A stretch of 15,767 bases of DNA, taken from assembly GCA_964472295.1 (NCBI GenBank), contig CAYYJQ010000044.1, forward strand, positions 1 to 15,767. The letters run 5' to 3'. The notes under the pieces were generated by a model. The model saw only the letters and a program-made list of their open reading frames with translations, ran no database searches and was not told the origin of the DNA. Numbering within the stretch: the first letter of the stretch is position 1; each line of letters starts with the position of its first letter. Below are positions 6,125-13,875 of the stretch, piece by piece. Made by a program: the position numbers and the translations under genes. The stretch comes from JAJRZX01 sp964472295 (lineage in GTDB: Bacteria > Desulfobacterota > GWC2-55-46 > JADFVP01).

Positions 6125-7885
6125 TTGGCAACCGCTGATAAAGGTGTTTTTTCGAGAATGAGAGGGCTCTCAGGCCCAGTATCCTTTCTCTCTTCATCGG
6201 CCAAATCCATGCTCGTGCTCTCGGCCCTCGTGGGTGTGGGTGTTGGGCTCGCGGCTGTTCTCTTCCGGTGGATGATCGACTTATTCCACGGTTTCTTCTT
6301 CACCACACTTCAGGGCTGGCTCTCCTTCATGGGGCCCTATGCCGTCATAATCATACCAGCCATAGGCGCTGTTCTCTTCAGCCCCCTCATATACTTCTTT
6401 GCCCGCGAGGCAAAGGGCCATGGCGTGCCAGAGGTAATGCTGGCCATGGAGCAGAACCACGGGAAGATAAGGCCCATTGTGGCCGTTGTAAAATCACTGG
6501 CCTCTTCCCTCTGTATTGGCTCGGGTGGCTCCGCCGGAAGAGAGGGCCCGGTTGTGCAGGTTGGGGCGGCGCTGGGATCGACACTCGGACAGTTTTTTAA
6601 CCTAAATGACGAGAAGATAAAGAACCTCGTGGCCTGCGGCGCCGCCGGAGGCATAGCCGCAACATTCAACGCCCCCATAGGCGGGCTCTTCTTTGCCCTT
6701 GAGGTCATCTTGAGGGATTTTTCCACGCGCCGCCTCGGAAACGTTGTCATCGCATCGGTTACCGCGAGCGTCATCGCCAAGATCTTTCTCGGAAACGAGC
6801 ACTTCATCGCAACGCCCGCCTATTCCATCAAGAGCCCCGTGGAGCTTATCTTCTATATTGGGCTGGGGCTTGTCATCGCCCCCTGTGCCATCACTTTCGT
6901 GAGGATGCTCTATAAGTTCGAGGACGTATTCGAGGAACTCAAGACCCATGAACTCTTCAAGCCAGTCATCGGCGCCATCCTTCTTGGCTTCCTGGGCCTT
7001 TACTTCCCGCAGGTCTTTGGCGTTGGGTATGAGAACATCGAGGGAGCGGTGCATGCCACCATTATCCTTAAGTTCCTCCTCATTCTCATACCACTCAAGA
7101 TGCTGGCCGTATGTTTTACCCTCGGAAGCGGCGGCTCTGGCGGCGTCTTCGCCCCATCTCTCGTCCTCGGTTCCCTTGTAGGCGGGGCCTTTGGAATGAT
7201 ACTTTCCTTTCTATTCCCGGACCTCGGCATAGAGCCCGGAGCCTATGCGCTCGTAGGCATGGCCGCCTTCTTCGCTGGCTCGGCGCACGCCCCTATGGCG
7301 GCCTTTCTCATCATGTTCGAACTTACGGGGGATTACCTCATAATACTCCCCCTCATGCTCGCCGTAACCATTACAACGGCGCTCTCCGAGAGACTGCACA
7401 GGGAATCCATATACACCCTTAAACTCATAAGGCGGGGTATTGACGTAAAGAAGGAACGGGTGCGCGACATCATGGAGAGTATCAAGGTTGGTGAAATCCT
7501 CGGCAAGGCCAGCGCAACGGTCCTGCCCTCCGCGCCCATTGATGAAATAATACGCCTTGTGGAAAAAGAAAACCGCGCAAGCGTTACAGTCGTGGACAGG
7601 GAAGGTCTTTTTCACGGCATAATTACCCTTGATCTCATCATTCCACTACTTCGCAATAGAGAACACCTCCTCAACGTCATCGTGGCCGAGGATATCGCGA
7701 AGAGCGTGCCCTGCATAGAAGAGTTGGCCTCTCTCAAGGAGGCCATGAGGATGCTCGTCGAGAGCGGTATGGACATACTCCCCGTGGTAAAGGGCGTGGG
7801 AAAGGGCACTAAACTTACAGGCACCATCTCAAAAGACGACCTCTTAAGCGCCTACAGGCGAGAGGTTGCCGTGAGAAAAGGATAG
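6125..7885 (+). CDS. clcA: CLC-family chloride channel/transporter with CBS domains
   Basis: A 586-residue inner-membrane CLC protein moving chloride or related anions. Residues ~30-435 form the CLC membrane domain with GHGVPE (98-103), GREGPVVQ (138-145, external gating Glu140), the FNAPIGGLFFALEV helix (181-194), GSGGSGGVFAPS (334-345) and Tyr430 near the selectivity site. A cytoplasmic CBS pair follows (~447-505 and ~508-580), often a nucleotide sensor. Aligned by eye to E. coli ClC-ec1, the internal proton Glu203 is Val194 and Ser107 is His99, so this may be a channel or an anion-specific variant (inference). The start is uncertain: TTG at 6125 with GAGGG at 6111-6115, or ATG at 6158 (residue 12). 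It stands alone. Confidence 0.93.
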   Translation: MATADKGVFSRMRGLSGPVSFLSSSAKSMLVLSALVGVGVGLAAVLFRWMIDLFHGFFFTTLQGWLSFMGPYAVIIIPAIGAVLFSPLIYFFAREAKGHGVPEVMLAMEQNHGKIRPIVAVVKSLASSLCIGSGGSAGREGPVVQVGAALGSTLGQFFNLNDEKIKNLVACGAAGGIAATFNAPIGGLFFALEVILRDFSTRRLGNVVIASVTASVIAKIFLGNEHFIATPAYSIKSPVELIFYIGLGLVIAPCAITFVRMLYKFEDVFEELKTHELFKPVIGAILLGFLGLYFPQVFGVGYENIEGAVHATIILKFLLILIPLKMLAVCFTLGSGGSGGVFAPSLVLGSLVGGAFGMILSFLFPDLGIEPGAYALVGMAAFFAGSAHAPMAAFLIMFELTGDYLIILPLMLAVTITTALSERLHRESIYTLKLIRRGIDVKKERVRDIMESIKVGEILGKASATVLPSAPIDEIIRLVEKENRASVTVVDREGLFHGIITLDLIIPLLRNREHLLNVIVAEDIAKSVPCIEELASLKEAMRMLVESGMDILPVVKGVGKGTKLTGTISKDDLLSAYRREVAVRKG

Positions 7886-7896
7886 CCTCTTTTCTC
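7873..7896. other. Hairpin spanning the CLC stop codon
   Basis: GAGAAAAG (7873-7880) and CTTTTCTC (7889-7896) are perfectly complementary, with the TAG stop in the 8-nt loop. The stem is A/T-rich and no T-run follows, so termination is doubtful; a role in mRNA 3'-end stability is possible. Confidence 0.35.
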
Positions 7897-8230
7897 ATGG
7901 ACAGGCCTTTTCAAGCCCATCTTGTCTGCCCGGAGCCGCACTCCTTGTTGATTTATTACGTCCCCGCCTGACACCTTTTCCCCTCTTGGAATAAAATTAA
8001 TTCTCTCCTTGACAAGGGATTTACATTTATTATATTATGCGGCAAACAGTTATACTTTTTATATTTTAGAGTAGATCGCCACAGTCCCTCCTCAACGGTT
8101 ACGCCACTTCGCAGGGAGGGAAAGCGTCCATAGAAAAGTTCTGGGACTCTTTTTTTGTGTCAGAGGGGTTTTTTCGCGGCAAAAGGCAGGGGCGGAGACG
8201 GAATTTTGGTACTCTATTGAGAAGTCTTCT
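7886..8230 (+). promoter_or_regulatory. Intergenic region and 5' leader of the act operon
   Basis: No gene is seen in these 345 bp. The left half holds the operon promoter (8009-8038). The right half, from about 8044, would be an untranslated leader of about 187 nt. In it TCCCTCC (8085-8091) can pair with GGAGGGA (8115-8121), while the overlapping AGTCCC (8083-8088) can instead pair with GGGACT (8143-8148), which is followed by seven T's (8150-8156). A second T6 run follows GAGGGG at 8169-8174. This is the layout of a conditional terminator, but stems are short or long-range and no known riboswitch consensus is apparent. The actA ribosome site is weak (GAGAAG near 8219-8224). Confidence 0.45.
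8009..8038 (+). promoter_or_regulatory. Sigma70-like promoter of the act operon
   Basis: A perfect TTGACA (8009-8014) is followed, in a strongly A/T-rich patch, by TATATT (8031-8036, 16-bp spacer) or TATTAT (8033-8038, 18-bp spacer). This is one of the two best promoter matches in the window. Transcription would start near 8044 and leave a long leader before actA. Confidence 0.65.
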
Positions 8231-8743
8231 ATGATACTTAAAAAACTCATCATATCAGCGATTGTCTTCTTCGTGGCCTTTGCCGTGGGCTACGGGATTG
8301 ACGCCGCCCTTCGCACCGACCTCGACCCTGTTCAACCCATAAACTTCAGCCACAAGATACACGCAGGCACAAATCAGATAAAGTGCCAGTTCTGTCATAT
8401 ATATGTGAGAAGGTCGCGCGTCTCGGGCGCCCCCAATGTGCAACGTTGCATGGGGTGTCACAAGATAATAAAGACAGAGAGCCCGGAGATAAAGAAACTT
8501 ACAAAGTACTGGAATGAAAAGACACCCATACCATGGGTAAAGGTTCACAACCTCCCGGACTATGTCTACTTTCCACATAAGAGGCATATAAGGGCCGGAC
8601 GGCAGTGTAGCGACTGCCATGGCCAGGTTCCCACCATGAGCAGGATAAAGCGCGTCTCTTCCCTCAAGATGGGCTGGTGTCTTAACTGTCACAAGAAGTA
8701 CAACGTGAAAAACGGGCAGGCCTGCTCTACCTGTCACATTTAG
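8231..8743 (+). CDS. actA: ACIII subunit ActA, membrane-anchored pentaheme cytochrome c
   Basis: ActA carries electrons on the periplasmic side of alternative complex III. Seen: an N-terminal hydrophobic segment (~5-25) that looks like an uncleaved membrane anchor, QPINFSHKIHAG (35-46, typical of ActA) and five CxxCH heme sites at Cys52, Cys73, Cys126, Cys150 and Cys165, which is the pentaheme count of characterised ActA. Extra histidines (41, 44, 106, 116, 119) can serve as distal ligands. At 170 residues it is compact and ends one residue after the last heme motif. It opens the operon but is separated from actB1 by 194 G-rich bp, so its dosage may be set separately. Confidence 0.92.
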   Translation: MILKKLIISAIVFFVAFAVGYGIDAALRTDLDPVQPINFSHKIHAGTNQIKCQFCHIYVRRSRVSGAPNVQRCMGCHKIIKTESPEIKKLTKYWNEKTPIPWVKVHNLPDYVYFPHKRHIRAGRQCSDCHGQVPTMSRIKRVSSLKMGWCLNCHKKYNVKNGQACSTCHI

Positions 8744-8937
8744 GGGGCTTCATAGGGGGCGTGAGGGGGGCATGGGGGCGTAAGGGGGGGTAAGGTTAGG
8801 GATAGGCTAAGAAGGGGGGCGTTACGGGGCTCAGGGGTAAGGAGATGCAGGTTGGAGCGAGCAGGGGCAGGGCGGACGGGGAGAGGGGCATAAAGGGGCG
8901 GATTTAGATACCAGGGGCGTTCTTACAGGATTAGGGT
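8743..8937 (+). repeat. G-run spacer between actA and actB1 (quadruplex-prone)
   Basis: The coding strand carries G5, G5, G6, G5 and G7 runs at 8743-8747, 8755-8759, 8765-8770, 8774-8778 and 8784-8790, with loops of 7, 5, 3 and 5 nt. This is a strong intramolecular quadruplex motif. 8751-8770 and 8771-8790 are an imperfect tandem 20-bp duplication. Further runs (G6 at 8814-8819, G4 at 8826-8829 and 8834-8837) continue more loosely. The stretch is full of stop codons (TAG, TGA, TAA), so it is not coding. The actB1 ribosome site AGGA (8927-8930) lies 7 nt before its ATG. The first run overlaps the last base of the actA stop codon. Confidence 0.7.
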
Positions 8938-11229
8938 ATGAAACGCAGAGACTTTCTAAAATATATAGGCGCAGGCGGCGTGGGCGTGGTCCTTGGCGGT
9001 ATATTCGGCAAGGTCTCCCGGCCCCCTGGCGCGAAACTGATACCTTATCTCATCCCGCCAGATGACATTATCCCTGGCGTGGGGGCATGGTACTCCTCTC
9101 TCTGCACCCAGTGCCCCGCAGGTTGCGGCGTTCTGGTGAAGGTCATGGAGGGAAGGGCCAAGAAGATAGAGGGTAACCCCCTTCATCCCGTTAGCAAGGG
9201 CAAACTCTGCGCAAGGGGTCAGGCCGCCCTTCAGGCCCTCTACAATCCTGACCGCGTAAAGGCCCCCATGAAGAGGACCGGCCCGAGGGGTTCCGGCAAG
9301 TTTGAGGCAGTCTCCTGGGACGAGGCCATGAAGACCCTTGGCGCCAACCTCAAGGCCCTTGCCGGCAAGGGCCAGGCCGAGGGGGTCTTTCTCCTTACAA
9401 ATACGCTTCGGGGCCATCTCGACGTGCTTATATCCTCTTTCATGAAGGGTCTTGGCTCGTCCAACTACGCCCAGTACGAACTCTTTGATTACAGAAACCT
9501 GCGCCTTGCCAACAAGGCCGCCCTTGGCATAGACGCCATACCCCATTACGACATCGCCAACGCCGAGTATATCCTCTCCTTTGGGGCGGACTTCGCGAGC
9601 ACCTGGCTCTCTCCCGTTAACTATGGCCATGGCTACGGCCATATGCGCCAGGGCAGGGCAGGCGTTCGCGGAAGGCTCGTTCACGTTGAGCCGCGCATGT
9701 CGCTCACAGGGGCCAATGCCGATGAGTGGGTCCCCGTAAGGCCCGGCACAGAGGGCGTACTCGCCCTCTCCATTGCCTACGCCATACTCGATAGGGGCCT
9801 CTACTCGGGCGGTGACGCCTCGGCATGGAAGGCCGCTCTCTCGGCCTTTGATCCGGCCAAGACCGCAGAGGTCACGGACGTGGAGTCGGCAAGGACATAC
9901 AAGATGGCAAAGGATTTTGCCAGTTCGCGCGCCAGCCTTGCCCTTGGCGGCGAGGTCGTGGCAGGTTATGAGTCCGGCGAGAGGCAGATTGTTGCCGTAA
10001 ACGTCCTCAACCATATCGGCGGGGCCCTCGGCAATAAGGGCGGGGTAATACCAAACCCCGACGACCTCTTCTTCGTGGGCGGCAGGCAGGATATGGACTT
10101 TGAGAAGGGCATATCCCATCTTGCCAGGGAAGCCGCCGCCATGCGCGTCAAGTCCCTGATCCTCCATAACGCCAACCCGGTCTTTACGACATCACCGAAA
10201 CTGGGCCTTGCCGGCGCCCTTAAGAACATACCCTTTATCTGCAGTATGACCTCTTTCATGGACGAGACCTCGGCCATGGCAGACCTCATCCTGCCCCTTA
10301 ATACCTCTCTTGAGGACTGGGGAGACGACTTTGCCAACCCCGCCACCGGAGGCCCCGTGGCCACCCTCATGCAGCCCGTAGTAAGCCCTGTTTACAATAC
10401 AAGGGGCACGGGCGACATCTTCCTTGCCCTTGCAAGGCAAGTTGGCGGCAAACTCGCCGAGGACCTTGACTGGCAGGATTATCACTCCTATTTAAGAGAC
10501 GCGTGGAAGGATATATACAAGAAGAAGAGGGCCGTATCAAAAGGCTCGCTTACATTCGACAGGTTCTGGAATAGTCTCCTTCAGAAGGGCGGCTGGTGGA
10601 AGACGGAAGGAAAGGGCCGCGCCAGGGCGATGGCCCCTTCCCTGCGAAAGGTAACCGGGCTTCTTCCAAAAAAACAGGCCCCCTTCTCTGGCGACAAGAC
10701 CACCTATCCCCTCTATCTTCTCCTCTATCCGCAGGCAGGCCATCTTGACGGCAGGGGCGCGAATCTTCCCTGGCTACAGGAACTGCCTGACCCCATTTCA
10801 ACAGTCGTCTGGGGAAGCTGGGTGGAGATAAACCCCGTTACAGCAAAGAGGCTTGGCATAAAAGATGGAGACAAGGTGAAGATAAGGTCGCCTTATGGCG
10901 AAATAAAGGCCTTTGCCTTTCCATACGCGGGCATAAGGCCCGATACAGTGGCCCTGCCCATAGGCCAGGGGCATAAACTCTACGGACGGTATGCCGAGGG
11001 AAGGGGTGTGAATCCCATAGAGATAATCCCTGCCGTGGAAAATAAGGCCTCCGGGGCGCTGGCACTGAACTGCACCCGCGTCTCTGTGGAGCGCGCTCAG
11101 GGCATGGGGCGTATGGTCAAGATTGAGGCCTCGGTAAAAGAGCACGGCCCTTCCACCGAGCACGGCAGGCCCATAGTGCAGACAATATCGAGCCGCGAGT
11201 TCAAGAGATTAAAAAAGGAGACTACATAA
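8938..11229 (+). CDS. actB1: ACIII subunit ActB1, molybdopterin-oxidoreductase-like, Tat-exported
   Basis: This 763-residue protein is the large periplasmic subunit corresponding to the N-terminal half of ActB; in studied ACIII this domain binds no molybdenum cofactor and supports electron transfer. Seen: a twin-arginine signal, RRDFLK (3-8) plus a Gly/Val-rich hydrophobic core; a four-cysteine [4Fe-4S] motif Cys56-x2-Cys59-x3-Cys63-x27-Cys91; MopB-fold segments such as YILSFGADFAST, VHVEPRMSLTGANADEWVPVRPGTEG in the central region and a C-terminal dinucleotide-binding-like domain (~590-730). No Cys or Sec is evident at the usual Mo-ligand region. Relatives in the same superfamily include QrcB, but actD-actE-actF downstream identify ACIII. 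The TAA stop directly abuts the actB2 GTG. Confidence 0.9.
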   Translation: MKRRDFLKYIGAGGVGVVLGGIFGKVSRPPGAKLIPYLIPPDDIIPGVGAWYSSLCTQCPAGCGVLVKVMEGRAKKIEGNPLHPVSKGKLCARGQAALQALYNPDRVKAPMKRTGPRGSGKFEAVSWDEAMKTLGANLKALAGKGQAEGVFLLTNTLRGHLDVLISSFMKGLGSSNYAQYELFDYRNLRLANKAALGIDAIPHYDIANAEYILSFGADFASTWLSPVNYGHGYGHMRQGRAGVRGRLVHVEPRMSLTGANADEWVPVRPGTEGVLALSIAYAILDRGLYSGGDASAWKAALSAFDPAKTAEVTDVESARTYKMAKDFASSRASLALGGEVVAGYESGERQIVAVNVLNHIGGALGNKGGVIPNPDDLFFVGGRQDMDFEKGISHLAREAAAMRVKSLILHNANPVFTTSPKLGLAGALKNIPFICSMTSFMDETSAMADLILPLNTSLEDWGDDFANPATGGPVATLMQPVVSPVYNTRGTGDIFLALARQVGGKLAEDLDWQDYHSYLRDAWKDIYKKKRAVSKGSLTFDRFWNSLLQKGGWWKTEGKGRARAMAPSLRKVTGLLPKKQAPFSGDKTTYPLYLLLYPQAGHLDGRGANLPWLQELPDPISTVVWGSWVEINPVTAKRLGIKDGDKVKIRSPYGEIKAFAFPYAGIRPDTVALPIGQGHKLYGRYAEGRGVNPIEIIPAVENKASGALALNCTRVSVERAQGMGRMVKIEASVKEHGPSTEHGRPIVQTISSREFKRLKKETT

Positions 11230-11988
11230 GTGTCCGGCATGATAAAGAGGCTAAAAGACCGCCTCAAGGACTTTAGACGGCCAGGTTATTATAAAAAGTT
11301 CGACCACCATTACGCTATTGTAGTGGATATCGACAGGTGCAACGGCTGCGAGGCCTGTGTCGTGGCATGCTACGCCGAGAACAACCTCCCCGTTGTGGGA
11401 GAGCAGGGCTGTCATGACAACAGGTTCTTCAACTGGCTCAGGATAGAGAGGTATATCGAAGGAGAGTACCCCGATGTAAAGGTCAAGTTCATACCCGTCA
11501 TGTGCCAGCAGTGCGACAGCGCGCCTTGCGAAATAGGATGCCCGGTCTACGCCACGTACCACAATCAGGACGGACTTAACGTGCAGGTCTACAACCGTTG
11601 CGTCGGCACCTTTACCTGCGCCACGTACTGCCCCTATGACGTAAGGCGTTTTAACTGGTTTACATACAAGTGGGATAAACCCCTTGATGAGCAACTTAAC
11701 CCCGATGTCACGGTGCGCGAGATGGGTGTCATGGAAAAATGCACCTTCTGCATCCAGAGGATACGCGCCGCAGGGGACAAGGCAAAGGACGAGAAGAGAA
11801 AGGTCAAGGACGGCGAGATTCAACCGGCCTGTGTACAGTCCTGCCCCACCGGGGCCCTTACCTTCGGGGACCTCATGGACCCCAAGAGCAAGGTCTCGAA
11901 ACTCGTCAAAAACGAACGCGAGTACAGGCTCTTTGAGAACCTCGAGACAAAACCGTCTGTAATATATCTTAAAAGGGTAATGGATTAA
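11230..11988 (+). CDS. actB2: ACIII subunit ActB2, iron-sulfur electron-transfer protein
   Basis: This 252-residue protein corresponds to the C-terminal Fe-S half of ActB. Cysteine groups are Cys37/40/43/47, Cys92/95/100/104, Cys124/130/134 and Cys171/174/201/205: fifteen ligands, exactly enough for three [4Fe-4S] and one [3Fe-4S] cluster as in characterised ACIII. CPYDVRRFNW (134-143) and CPTGAL (205-210) are family hallmarks of the DmsB/NrfC-like group. It has no signal peptide, so it should be carried across the membrane folded with the Tat-tagged ActB1 (inference). GTG at 11230 follows the actB1 stop with no gap; AAAAAAGGAG lies just upstream. The TAATG at its end overlaps actC by 1 bp. 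Confidence 0.93.
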   Translation: MSGMIKRLKDRLKDFRRPGYYKKFDHHYAIVVDIDRCNGCEACVVACYAENNLPVVGEQGCHDNRFFNWLRIERYIEGEYPDVKVKFIPVMCQQCDSAPCEIGCPVYATYHNQDGLNVQVYNRCVGTFTCATYCPYDVRRFNWFTYKWDKPLDEQLNPDVTVREMGVMEKCTFCIQRIRAAGDKAKDEKRKVKDGEIQPACVQSCPTGALTFGDLMDPKSKVSKLVKNEREYRLFENLETKPSVIYLKRVMD

Positions 11989-13367
11989 TGGCTAATAACG
12001 AGCCAGGGCGCAAAATTTCCTACAGCGAAGTCAACGAGGACGTGCTCCGCACCATGACCAAGACGGGTACGGGTTACTACGTGCTCCTTGTAGTCTGTTT
12101 TCTCCTTGCCGCCGGACTCTGGGGCGGCACATGGGCACGCCAGGTATACCTGGGCCAGGGAGTCACGGGCCTCCAGACACCTGCCTTCTGGGGCATCTAC
12201 ATCGCCAACTTTATCTTCTGGATAGGCATAAGCCACTCTGGAACGCTCCTCTCGGCAATCCTCTTCATAACAGAGACGCCATGGCGAAGATCAATATACC
12301 GGAGCGCCGAGGCCATGACCTTCTTCTCCGTTCTCACGGCGGCCATGTTCATTTTCGTCCATATGGGGAGACCTTGGAACTTCTACTGGACAATGCCATA
12401 CCCCAACCAGCGTCACCTCTGGGTCAACTTTATCTCGCCGCTCATGTTCGATGTCTTCGCCATCAGCACATACGCCACGTCAAGCATGATATTCCTCTAC
12501 TTCGGATCCATCCCCGACCTTGCGGCCATAAGGGACAGGACCACGGGCTGGAGGCGCGAGCTCTACGGTTATCTCTCACTTGGCTGGAGAGGCACGGACG
12601 CTGAGTGGCACTGGCTCAACAAGGCATACGGCTTCTTTGCCATATTCATCATACCCCTTGCCGTGTCCGTGCATTCCATCGTCTCATGGGACCTCGCGCT
12701 ATCCATGGTGCCGGCCCTCAATAAGACAATATTCGCCCCCTACTTTGTCGTGGGAGCCATATACTCGGGCTCCGCGGCCATCGTCACGCTCATGGTGGTG
12801 CTCCGAAAGGCCCTCAAGGTTGAAAAGTATATTACCATTGAGCATCTCTCGAAACTCTGTATGCTCCTTCTCGTAATGTCGCTAATCTGGAGCTATATCA
12901 ACGTGGTAGAGGTTTTCACAGGCTGGTTCGCCAACACCACCTATGAGAACGAGGCCCTCATATACCGTATGCTCAAGAGCCCCCTTGCATATATGTACTG
13001 GCTCATGATAGCAACAAATACCTTCGCGCCACTGCTCCTCATCTCAGGAAAAGTCAGAAGGTGTATCCCCGTCATATTCTTCATATCCCTTGGAATAAAC
13101 CTCGGCATGTGGATAGAGAGGTATCTCCTCGTAGTGGCCTCCCTGCCGAGAAAGTTCTTCCCATTCATGTGGAACAGTTATATCCCGAGCTTCACGGAGA
13201 TATCCATGACAGTAGGCTCCTTCTTCTTCTTTGTCGTGCTCTTTCTCCTCTTTATAAAACTATGGCCAAGTCTTTCAATATACGAGGTAAAGGAAGATAT
13301 TGGTATGCCACGGTCACATAAAAAAGGAATAACCCATGAGGATGGCTCCCCTACTTGGTATATATAA
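11988..13367 (+). CDS. actC: ACIII subunit ActC, NrfD/PsrC-like quinol-binding membrane protein
   Basis: A 459-residue polytopic inner-membrane protein, expected to hold the quinol site near the periplasmic face and pass electrons to the ActB2 clusters. Ten hydrophobic segments are visible at about 29-48, 66-93, 107-126, 145-172, 213-234, 251-273, 288-312, 333-353, 360-384 and 405-427. Family marks include GISHSGT (80-86), HMGRPWNFYW (125-134), SPLMFDVFAIS (150-160) and WIERYLLVV (375-383). His83, His126, Asp155 and Glu377 are polar residues in or near membrane helices and candidates for quinone or proton handling (inference). ATG overlaps the actB2 stop by 1 bp, and its 3' end overlaps actD by 32 bp. 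Confidence 0.94.
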   Translation: MANNEPGRKISYSEVNEDVLRTMTKTGTGYYVLLVVCFLLAAGLWGGTWARQVYLGQGVTGLQTPAFWGIYIANFIFWIGISHSGTLLSAILFITETPWRRSIYRSAEAMTFFSVLTAAMFIFVHMGRPWNFYWTMPYPNQRHLWVNFISPLMFDVFAISTYATSSMIFLYFGSIPDLAAIRDRTTGWRRELYGYLSLGWRGTDAEWHWLNKAYGFFAIFIIPLAVSVHSIVSWDLALSMVPALNKTIFAPYFVVGAIYSGSAAIVTLMVVLRKALKVEKYITIEHLSKLCMLLLVMSLIWSYINVVEVFTGWFANTTYENEALIYRMLKSPLAYMYWLMIATNTFAPLLLISGKVRRCIPVIFFISLGINLGMWIERYLLVVASLPRKFFPFMWNSYIPSFTEISMTVGSFFFFVVLFLLFIKLWPSLSIYEVKEDIGMPRSHKKGITHEDGSPTWYI

Positions 13368-13875
13368 GCACGCCGATACCATGATGGAGGCGGCGGACAG
13401 GCTCCAGAAGGGTGGTTACGTAGTGACCCTCTTCTCACCTGTGCCACTTGGGCATGAGCCTGAGTACAAGCCCCTCAGGCAGCGTCATAACTATGTGCGG
13501 TATTTTACGCTCTTTGGTGGGATATGTGGATTCTTCTCCGGTATCCTCCTGACGCTCGGTACGGCGGCGCTCTATGTGCTCCCAAGAGGCGGGAAACCCA
13601 TCTTTCCCGCTACTCCCACACTACTCCTCTCCTATGAGACGAGCATACTCGCTGGCGTCATAATGACGCTCATTGGTTTCTTTATTATCGCTAAACTGCC
13701 CTATTTTGGGAATAAAAGGCTCTATGATCCCGTTGTGAACGTAGACGGCTTCGGCCTCCTCGTTGACGGCATAAGAGAGGACATGTACGGGGAAGTGGAA
13801 GAGATTCTCAGGGAATTTGGGGCCTATGAAGTTAAAGAACTCAAAAAATGCTTAAGCTTGATTGAAGAGGCTTGA
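13336..13875 (+). CDS. actD: ACIII subunit ActD (DUF3341)
   Basis: A 179-residue DUF3341-family protein, an accessory membrane subunit of ACIII without cofactors. Seen: an N-terminal soluble domain (LLGIYKHADTMMEAADRLQKGGY, given here only as residues 6-28), two membrane segments at about 55-81 and 100-120 joined by a short loop with the PRGGKP turn, then LPYFGNKRLYDP and a C-terminal domain with the GFGLLVDGIRED and YGEVEEILREFGAYEVKEL segments. ATG at 13336 lies inside actC, with AGGA 7 nt upstream; an ATG two codons later is an alternative. The overlap of 32 bp with actC and of 1 bp with actE indicates tight translational coupling. Confidence 0.93.
   Translation: MRMAPLLGIYKHADTMMEAADRLQKGGYVVTLFSPVPLGHEPEYKPLRQRHNYVRYFTLFGGICGFFSGILLTLGTAALYVLPRGGKPIFPATPTLLLSYETSILAGVIMTLIGFFIIAKLPYFGNKRLYDPVVNVDGFGLLVDGIREDMYGEVEEILREFGAYEVKELKKCLSLIEEA

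Noticed and set aside
8044..8230. A c-di-GMP (GEMM) riboswitch before the cytochrome operon
   Set aside because: Such switches precede cytochrome genes in some Deltaproteobacteria, but the conserved GEMM blocks I know are not present here.
8956..10167. A 403-codon open frame antisense to actB1
   Set aside because: It lies wholly opposite a well-supported gene, shows no recognisable domain, and long antisense frames are expected in GC-rich coding DNA.
8938..13367. Qrc, polysulfide/thiosulfate reductase or formate dehydrogenase instead of ACIII
   Set aside because: The subunits up to ActC would fit those relatives, but pentaheme ActA plus ActD (DUF3341), monoheme ActE and a second NrfD-like ActF are diagnostic of ACIII.
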